From JAGTJU01 sp038257535 (GTDB lineage Bacteria > Myxococcota_A > Polyangia > Fen-1088), in assembly GCA_038257535.1 (NCBI GenBank), contig JBBSJE010000002.1:14432-78431 (forward strand): 64,000 nucleotides of DNA, written 5' to 3'. Of the stretch, positions 59,041 to 64,000 are shown in pieces (the stretch's first letter is position 1; each line of letters starts with the position of its first letter). The translations under genes and the position numbers were made by a program. The notes below the pieces were generated by a model. It ran no database searches. It was not told the DNA's origin and saw only the letters and a program-made list of their open reading frames with translations.

Positions 59041-60573
59041 ATGGCGAGTGTAACCATCAACACCAACAAGAGTGCCAAGGCAAAGTCTAGGACCAAGGCC
59101 GCCCCTGTGGCCCGCTCAGGACGCCACGCGTCTGCGCGGAAAAGCTCCAAGTCTAAGGCCAAGGCAGAGGAACCGGAGATTCGTCCGGTCGCCGCGCTGC
59201 AAGATGCCGCGCCTGATGCGGCCGTGGAGGCCGAGGATGAGGTGGAATTGCTCGCAGAGGGGGCAGATGTTGACGCGGCTCCTGAAACTGAAGACTTCGC
59301 GCCGGAAGCGGATTTTGACGAGGCCGCGCCTGCGATCGAAGAGGATCTGCGCGTAGACGCGGATGAAGTGGCGCCGCGCAAAGTGGCCAAGGACGAAGAA
59401 GCTCAAAGCTTCTTGGCCATGTACTTCAAGAACATGGCTGAACTGGACGTGCTGCGTCCGGAACAGGAGTTCGAGTCGGCGCGCGAGATCGAATCGCTGG
59501 AAGTCGAGCTGTGGACCATGCTGCTTTCCTACCTGCCTGGGGCCACGCATGTGGCGTCGGTGGTGGAACGAACGATGGGCAAGCCCTATCCGCTGTTCGA
59601 GGAATATCGTGCGCAACTTGCGAAGTTGGGCCCCAAAGCCAAACCGGCGGCGCGCAAGAAGTTCGATGGCTTGGTGGACGAGTTGTCCACGAAGCTACGA
59701 GACGTGGACATCGACCGCTTGTTTGTTGATGCCGCCACGGCCGAGGTGCGTCGCGCGAGCCGCGGTGTGGCCGGCGATTCGGCTCGGGGCTTCGATGCCA
59801 GCCTTCCCGCCTTCCGCGACTTCGCGAACATGGTCGTCGCGAAAACTGTGGCCATCAAATCGGCAAAGAACGGGTTCGTGCGGGCGAACTTGCGGCTGGT
59901 GGTTTCCATTGCCCGCAGGTTTAACCACGGTCGGTTGCCACTGGCCGACTTGATTCAAGAAGGCAACATCGGGCTGATGAAGGCCGTGGAGCGGTACGAC
60001 TATCGTCGGGGCTTCAGGTTCTCCACTTATGCCAGTTGGTGGATTCGGCACGCGATCAGCCGTGCCTTGGCTGACAAGGGGAGGGCGGTTCGGTTGCCGG
60101 TGCATATGATTGACGCCTACCACCGAATCGCCAAGAGCGAGCGCGAGCTGCAAAGCAAACTCGAACGCCCGGCCACCAACGAAGAGTTGGCGGAAGCCAC
60201 GGGGATTGAGGCCGACAAGCTCGAAAAAATGCGGGGTTTCTTGAGTGAGACACCGGTGTCCTTGGATCGTCCCATCTCAGATGAAGACGGGCGCAAGCTC
60301 ATTGACATCCTGGTGTCGGACGAGGATGGTCCCAACGCGCCGGATCAGATCATCTTGGGTGAAACGCACAACGAGATGCTGAAGCTGCTGCAGTCACTTA
60401 AACCAATCGAAGCCGACATCCTGCGAAAACGCTTTGGCCTATCCAACGACAAAGAGCGGACGCTGAAGGAGATTGGCGACGAGTATCACCTGTCGCGGGA
60501 ACGGGTTCGCCAGCTGCAGGAGCAGGCCTTGGGCAAAATGCGCAAGGCGATGCAAAAGATCAACGCGGCTTAA
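59041..60573 (+). CDS. Sigma-70 family RNA polymerase sigma factor (group 2-like)
   Basis: 510 residues. Residues 1-118 are basic then acidic and low in complexity, standing where RpoD has region 1.1. Region 1.2 (FLAMYFKNMAELDVLRPEQEFESAREIE) is followed by a non-conserved insertion to about 265. Region 2 is clear: LRLVVSIARRFNHGRLPLADLIQEGNIGLMKAVERYDYRRGFRFSTYASWWIRHAISRA. Region 3 and the region 4 helix-turn-helix (TLKEIGDEYHLSRERVRQLQEQAL) are intact. The residues matching E. coli RpoD Gln437 and Thr440 are His337 and Ser340. It differs from housekeeping RpoD and RpoH, so an alternative factor is likely. A terminator follows. Confidence 0.9.
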   Translation: MASVTINTNKSAKAKSRTKAAPVARSGRHASARKSSKSKAKAEEPEIRPVAALQDAAPDAAVEAEDEVELLAEGADVDAAPETEDFAPEADFDEAAPAIEEDLRVDADEVAPRKVAKDEEAQSFLAMYFKNMAELDVLRPEQEFESAREIESLEVELWTMLLSYLPGATHVASVVERTMGKPYPLFEEYRAQLAKLGPKAKPAARKKFDGLVDELSTKLRDVDIDRLFVDAATAEVRRASRGVAGDSARGFDASLPAFRDFANMVVAKTVAIKSAKNGFVRANLRLVVSIARRFNHGRLPLADLIQEGNIGLMKAVERYDYRRGFRFSTYASWWIRHAISRALADKGRAVRLPVHMIDAYHRIAKSERELQSKLERPATNEELAEATGIEADKLEKMRGFLSETPVSLDRPISDEDGRKLIDILVSDEDGPNAPDQIILGETHNEMLKLLQSLKPIEADILRKRFGLSNDKERTLKEIGDEYHLSRERVRQLQEQALGKMRKAMQKINAA

Positions 60574-60586
60574 AGCCCCTAAGCCC

Positions 60587-60626
60587 AGCGCCGGCCCGTA
60601 CCGTGGCGTACGAGCCGGCGCTTTTT
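60587..60626 (+). terminator. Rho-independent terminator after the sigma-factor gene
   Basis: AGCGCCGGC (60587-60595) pairs with GCCGGCGCT (60614-60622) around an inner CGTAC...GTACG stem, and TTTTT follows. It starts 13 bases past the stop and separates the sigma factor from the ebo genes. Confidence 0.92.
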
Positions 60627-60703
60627 ACATTGGATGGGGGCTGTTGGTGGCACAGCCATATTGGGGCAGCGCCGAAATCTCGGGCGTCGGGTAAGATGCG
60701 CAT

Positions 60704-61375
60704 GTGACTTCTTGGCAACCATCGCTGGCCGCGTGGGCACGGCAGCGCCTGGGCGAACCGCTTGCGCCCTGGTGGGAAAAACACACGCAAGGTGCCTTCG
60801 ACAAAACCGGTTTCCTGGCTGCGCTATCGGGATCTGGACGGCGTTTTGGCAGCGGGACCGTGCTGATGCCCGCAGATGGCGCGCAAATTTTGGAATCGGC
60901 CGGTTTGTTTGCGCAGGGGCGGCCCTGGGCGGAGTTGGGGCGGGTGGCGCTGTTGCTCTCGCTGCCGGGGCGGGTTCCACAGGAGGATCTCGCCGCGGTG
61001 ATTGAGGAGGCCTACCGAACAGGTGATTTGGGCGAAAAGCAGGCGGTCTTGCGTGCCTTGCCCCATTTGCCTGAGCCTCAATGTTTTGTAGCCATCGCTG
61101 CGGAAGGCGCGCGCGCGAACGCGTTGTCAATCTTCGAGGCGTTGGCCTCGCACAACCTTTACCCCGCGACGCACTTTTCCGATCCGGCGCTCAACCAGCT
61201 GGTGATGAAGGCGCTGTTCAACGACGTGCCCTTGCGAACCGTGCTGGGCCTCAAGCCGCGTATGAACGCTGATCTGGTGCGGATCGCTCGCGATTATGGC
61301 AATGAGCGCCGCGCGGCGGGACGACCCATATCCGAAGACTTGGCCATGTTAGAAGCAGAAAGTTTTTCCTCATGA
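60704..61375 (+). CDS. eboA: EboA-like protein
   Basis: 223-residue soluble helical protein. The C-terminal part has the EboA-type stretch ALASHNLYPATHFSDPALNQLVMKALFNDVPL followed by RIARDYGNERRAAGRPI, which I recognise as the EboA signature. EboA has no known enzymatic activity. The eboB gene overlaps it by four bases (ATGA), and a phosphoesterase gene follows, so this is the first gene of an ebo operon. Starts at GTG; no strong ribosome-binding site. Confidence 0.82.
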   Translation: MTSWQPSLAAWARQRLGEPLAPWWEKHTQGAFDKTGFLAALSGSGRRFGSGTVLMPADGAQILESAGLFAQGRPWAELGRVALLLSLPGRVPQEDLAAVIEEAYRTGDLGEKQAVLRALPHLPEPQCFVAIAAEGARANALSIFEALASHNLYPATHFSDPALNQLVMKALFNDVPLRTVLGLKPRMNADLVRIARDYGNERRAAGRPISEDLAMLEAESFSS

Positions 61376-62265
61376 AGATGTTTGATCCTCACATTCATAT
61401 GACCTCCCGGACCACCGACGACTACGAGGCCATGGCCAAGTCGGGCATTGCCGCGATCGTGGAGCCAGCATTTTGGGTGGGGCAGCCCCGCACGCATGTG
61501 GGCACCTTTGAGGACTATTTCTTGTCGCTTCTGGGATGGGAGCGGTTTCGGGCGTCGCAGTTTGGCATTCGCCACTTTTGCACTTTGGCGTTAAATCCCA
61601 AAGAGGCGAATGAGCCGCGGGTGGCCCAGGGCGTTGTGGATCTTCTGCATCGGTATCTGGAAAAAGATGGCGTGGTGGCTGTGGGCGAGATTGGCTACGA
61701 CGAGCAGAACGAGGTTGAGCACCACTATTTCAAGACCCAAATCGAGGTGGCCCGACAGTACGAGCTGCCCATACTGATTCACACGCCCCACCGGGACAAA
61801 AAGCGCGGCACCGAGCGCACTTTGGAATTGGTCAAAGAGCTCAAGTTTCCACCTGAATTGACGTTGGTGGATCACAACAACGAAGAGACTTTGCCCATGG
61901 TTTTGGAATCAGGATGCTGGGCGGGGCACTCCGTGTACCCCAACACAAAGATGGACGAAGCCCGCATGGTGTCGTTGGTGAAACAGTACGGCCCGGACAA
62001 AATCATCGTGAACAGCGCGGCCGATTGGGGCGTGAGCGATCCGTTGAAGGTTCCCAAAACCGCCGCCGGCATGAAAGCCGCGGGATTTGCTGAAGAGATC
62101 ATCGCGAAGGTTTTGTGGGAAAATCCCGCGAGATTTTTTGCTCAAAGTGGTCGCTTGGATCTGCAAGACGTGGCTTCTTCGTTGACAGTGGATCAGCGTG
62201 ATTTGTGGGAAGGCAACTCGGTTTTGCGTGGGCAAACCCCGCGCGTTGACCAGGGCGAATCTTAA
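61372..62265 (+). CDS. eboB: EboB-like TatD-family metal-dependent hydrolase
   Basis: TIM-barrel hydrolase of the TatD group, 297 residues. Metal ligands are visible: FDPHIH (His7, His9), VVAVGEIGYDE, LIHTPHRD, VDHNNEE and NSAADWG. In ebo clusters this gene is named EboB; its substrate is unknown, though TatD proteins elsewhere act as nucleases or amidohydrolases. The coupling to eboA and the phosphoesterase gene ten bases downstream support an operon. Confidence 0.85.
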   Translation: MKMFDPHIHMTSRTTDDYEAMAKSGIAAIVEPAFWVGQPRTHVGTFEDYFLSLLGWERFRASQFGIRHFCTLALNPKEANEPRVAQGVVDLLHRYLEKDGVVAVGEIGYDEQNEVEHHYFKTQIEVARQYELPILIHTPHRDKKRGTERTLELVKELKFPPELTLVDHNNEETLPMVLESGCWAGHSVYPNTKMDEARMVSLVKQYGPDKIIVNSAADWGVSDPLKVPKTAAGMKAAGFAEEIIAKVLWENPARFFAQSGRLDLQDVASSLTVDQRDLWEGNSVLRGQTPRVDQGES

Positions 62266-62275
62266 GGCCTCGCGT

Positions 62276-63649
62276 ATGCAGCCAACATTGGTTTTGAATG
62301 TGGTGGGGTTGACCCGGGCCTTGTTGCCCCACGCCCCGCATTTGGCGGCCTTCGCATCTCGGGGGCGGGCGCGCGACATTCACACCATCACGCCGGCCGT
62401 GACCTGCGCGGTGCAATCAACGTTTGTGACGGGCGAGTTGCCCCGACGTCACGGCATCGTGGGCAATGGGTGGTATTTTCGAGATCTGGCCGAAGTGTCG
62501 TTTTGGCGGCAATCGAACCGGTTGGTGCATGGGCCGAAGCTTTGGGACATCGCCAAACGCCGAGATCCCGCGTTCACCTGCGCCAAGCTGTTCTGGTGGC
62601 ACAACATGTACAGCTCGGCCGATGTTTCGGTGACACCGCGGCCGCAGTACCCCGCTGACGGGCGCAAGCTGCCCGATGTTTATACCTGCCCAGATGGCTT
62701 GCGTGACGAACTCACTGAAAAGCTGGGCGTGTTTCCCTTGTTCAAGTTCTGGGGACCCGCAACGGACATCTCCAGCACGGAATGGATCGCGCGATCAGCG
62801 GAGCTCATTCAAGCCACGCGCAACCCCACTTTGACGTTGGTTTACTTGCCGCATCTAGATTACGACTTGCAGCGGCTGGGTCCCCATCATCCCAACATTC
62901 CACAGGCCGTGGCCCAAGTCGATGCGGTGGCGGGTCGGCTCATAGAACAAGCCGAGCGCGAAGGAAAAGCGGTCGTGGTGTTGTCGGAGTACGGCATCAC
63001 CGAAGTTTCGGGTGCGGTGATGATTAACCAAGCGTTGCGCAAGGCGGGCCTGCTGGCCGTGCGCCAGGAGATCATGGGCGAGCAGCTTGATCCGGGCGCC
63101 TCTGAAGCGTTTGCTGTGGTTGATCATCAAGTGGCGCACATTTACGTGCGCCGGACCGAGCGCATTGAAGAAGTGGCTGCGCTTGTCCGGGGGCTTGATG
63201 GTGTGGAGCAGGTGTGGACAGGCGATGCGTTGCGGGCACACGGCTTAGATCACGAACGCTCGGGCGAGATCGTGGCCGTGAGCCGCGCCGATCGCTGGTT
63301 TCAATATTACTTTTGGTTGGATGACGCGCGCGCGCCTGATTACGCCCGCACCGTGGACATTCACCGCAAGCCCGGTTACGACCCGGTCGAGTTGTTTTTG
63401 GATCCAAAACTTCCGGCGGCAAAAGCCAAGATTGGGATGACCCTGCTGAAACGCAAACTGGGGTTCCGCAGTCTGTTGAATGTTATCCCCTTGGATCCCT
63501 CGTTGGTGAAAGGCTCGCACGGCCGCATCACAGACAAGGCCGAAGAAGGGCCTTTGTTCATCACCAACCGCCCCGATACCTTGGGATCAGGCACCGCGGT
63601 GGACGCGCGCATGGTCAAGGACCTGTTGCTCTCGCATCTGTTTTCGTAA
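62276..63649 (+). CDS. eboF: EboF-like alkaline-phosphatase-superfamily phosphoesterase
   Basis: Member of the type I phosphodiesterase/nucleotide pyrophosphatase group, 457 residues. The nucleophile region is TPAVTCAVQSTFVTGELPRRHGI with Thr43, followed by GNGWYFRD. Other metal ligands appear in YLPHLDYDLQRLG and VVLSEYGI (an Asp/His-rich site with Glu in place of Asp) and VDHQVAH. The usual first metal Asp near the N-terminus reads Asn8 (LNVVGLT). ATG 62276 is the start because the frame before it belongs to eboB. It converges on the eboC-like gene with a two-base gap. Confidence 0.75.
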   Translation: MQPTLVLNVVGLTRALLPHAPHLAAFASRGRARDIHTITPAVTCAVQSTFVTGELPRRHGIVGNGWYFRDLAEVSFWRQSNRLVHGPKLWDIAKRRDPAFTCAKLFWWHNMYSSADVSVTPRPQYPADGRKLPDVYTCPDGLRDELTEKLGVFPLFKFWGPATDISSTEWIARSAELIQATRNPTLTLVYLPHLDYDLQRLGPHHPNIPQAVAQVDAVAGRLIEQAEREGKAVVVLSEYGITEVSGAVMINQALRKAGLLAVRQEIMGEQLDPGASEAFAVVDHQVAHIYVRRTERIEEVAALVRGLDGVEQVWTGDALRAHGLDHERSGEIVAVSRADRWFQYYFWLDDARAPDYARTVDIHRKPGYDPVELFLDPKLPAAKAKIGMTLLKRKLGFRSLLNVIPLDPSLVKGSHGRITDKAEEGPLFITNRPDTLGSGTAVDARMVKDLLLSHLFS

Positions 63650-63651
63650 GC

Positions 63652-64000
63652 TCAAGTGCCGGGCACGTGGCGCTGCCAAAACCGGGTGAGCGCAAACGCC
63701 AACACACAGAGGCCGGCGCCAAGCGCGCTGCCGCTGCCCATCACCCACACCGCATCCAACAGCGCAATGCCAGCAATCAGCGATGGCACGGCTTGTCCGG
63801 GATTGGGCTTCCTGTCGCGATTCCAACCTAACGCCGGCATCACCCCGGCCCAAAGCGTGTGGCCTGCGTAAAGCGCGCCCAACAGCATCACCGGCCAGGG
63901 CCGCGAAAGACAAAACCCCACGGCAGGGACAAACAGCAACACGGGCCACAAACGCAAAAGCCGCCCGCGGGTTTCGTGTTTGGCAATGTATGTCAGGCCA
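63652..64000 (-). CDS. eboC: EboC-like UbiA-family prenyltransferase (3' part only)
   Basis: Open to the right edge; the 116 visible codons are the C-terminal end. They hold three hydrophobic helices (LLRLWPVLLFVPAVGFCL, WPVMLLGALYAGHTLWAG, SLIAGIALLDAVWVMG) with the loop LGWNRDRKPNPGQAVPSLI. This resembles the end of UbiA-type prenyltransferases in ebo clusters. The Asp-rich substrate motifs would lie outside the window, so the family call is tentative. It is convergent with the eboF-like gene; the rest of the cluster is expected upstream on this strand. Confidence 0.65.
   Translation of the reverse strand, partial: GLTYIAKHETRGRLLRLWPVLLFVPAVGFCLSRPWPVMLLGALYAGHTLWAGVMPALGWNRDRKPNPGQAVPSLIAGIALLDAVWVMGSGSALGAGLCVLAFALTRFWQRHVPGT

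Noticed and set aside
1..64000. tRNA, rRNA, CRISPR arrays and insertion sequences
   Set aside because: I looked in the gaps between genes for cloverleaf T-loop sequences, spaced repeats and transposase motifs and found none; a covariance-model search could still reveal something.

Overview
The window is high-GC, gene-dense chromosomal DNA with short intergenic gaps and no sign of mobile elements, CRISPR arrays, rRNA or tRNA. The gene set suggests a myxobacterium-like or other deltaproteobacterial Gram-negative. The evidence is a eukaryote-like Ser/Thr kinase beside an FHA protein, a PilZ protein, an OmpA lipoprotein with thrombospondin type-3 repeats, a VWA lipoprotein, large heme-binding propeller/HEAT proteins, and SecDF/YajC, EpmA and TolC-type outer-membrane components. 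The phylum is an inference; no marker here settles it.

Layout. 0-8.2 kb (+): scpA-scpB-rluB-like, purH-purD, a tRNA-methyltransferase-like gene, a GtrA-like gene and pgpA. 8.2-14.3 kb (-): a CzcCBA-type heavy-metal RND efflux operon and a small helical protein. 14.5-17.7 kb (+): an envelope cluster of a lipoprotein, an OmpA/TSP3 lipoprotein and a TPR plus barrel-like protein. 17.7-24.0 kb (-): a signalling block of a large TPR membrane protein, a discoidin-like membrane protein, a Ser/Thr kinase, an FHA protein and a PilZ protein. 24.1-30.5 kb: a class IV aminotransferase, then two large secreted proteins with CxxCH motifs. 30.7-35.4 kb (+): purB, purC, a PurQ homologue that has lost its catalytic triad, and murJ. 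35.4-41 kb (-): zinc-ribbon protein, VWA lipoprotein, a tandem-repeat intergenic region, a D,D-peptidase, glycerate 2-kinase and a futalosine-hydrolase-like protein. 41-50.2 kb (mainly +): a TPR protein, efp-epmA, yajC-secD-secF, recJ and a TerC protein. 50.2-55.5 kb: yacG, an M16 double peptidase, a CPBP protease and a Lys/Ala/Pro-rich histone-like protein. 55.5-60.6 kb (+): a PII protein, psd, a methyltransferase with a long disordered head, and a sigma-70 family factor. 60.7-64 kb: eboA-eboB-eboF-like genes on + and the 3' part of an eboC-like prenyltransferase on -, i.e. an ebo cluster running off the right edge.

Most genes are housekeeping (chromosome segregation, purine synthesis, protein export, phospholipid and peptidoglycan synthesis). 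The points most worth a second look are the ebo cluster (a conserved system of unknown chemistry linked elsewhere to export of secondary metabolites), the catalytically dead PurQ translationally coupled to purC, the sigma factor whose -10-reading residues differ from RpoD, and the kinase/FHA/PilZ block. Among the non-coding signals I see four convincing hairpin terminators, a terminator-like hairpin just upstream of yacG, a 13-bp tandem repeat, and inverted repeats upstream of the PII and sigma-factor genes. All product names come from reading motifs by eye; none was checked against a database.
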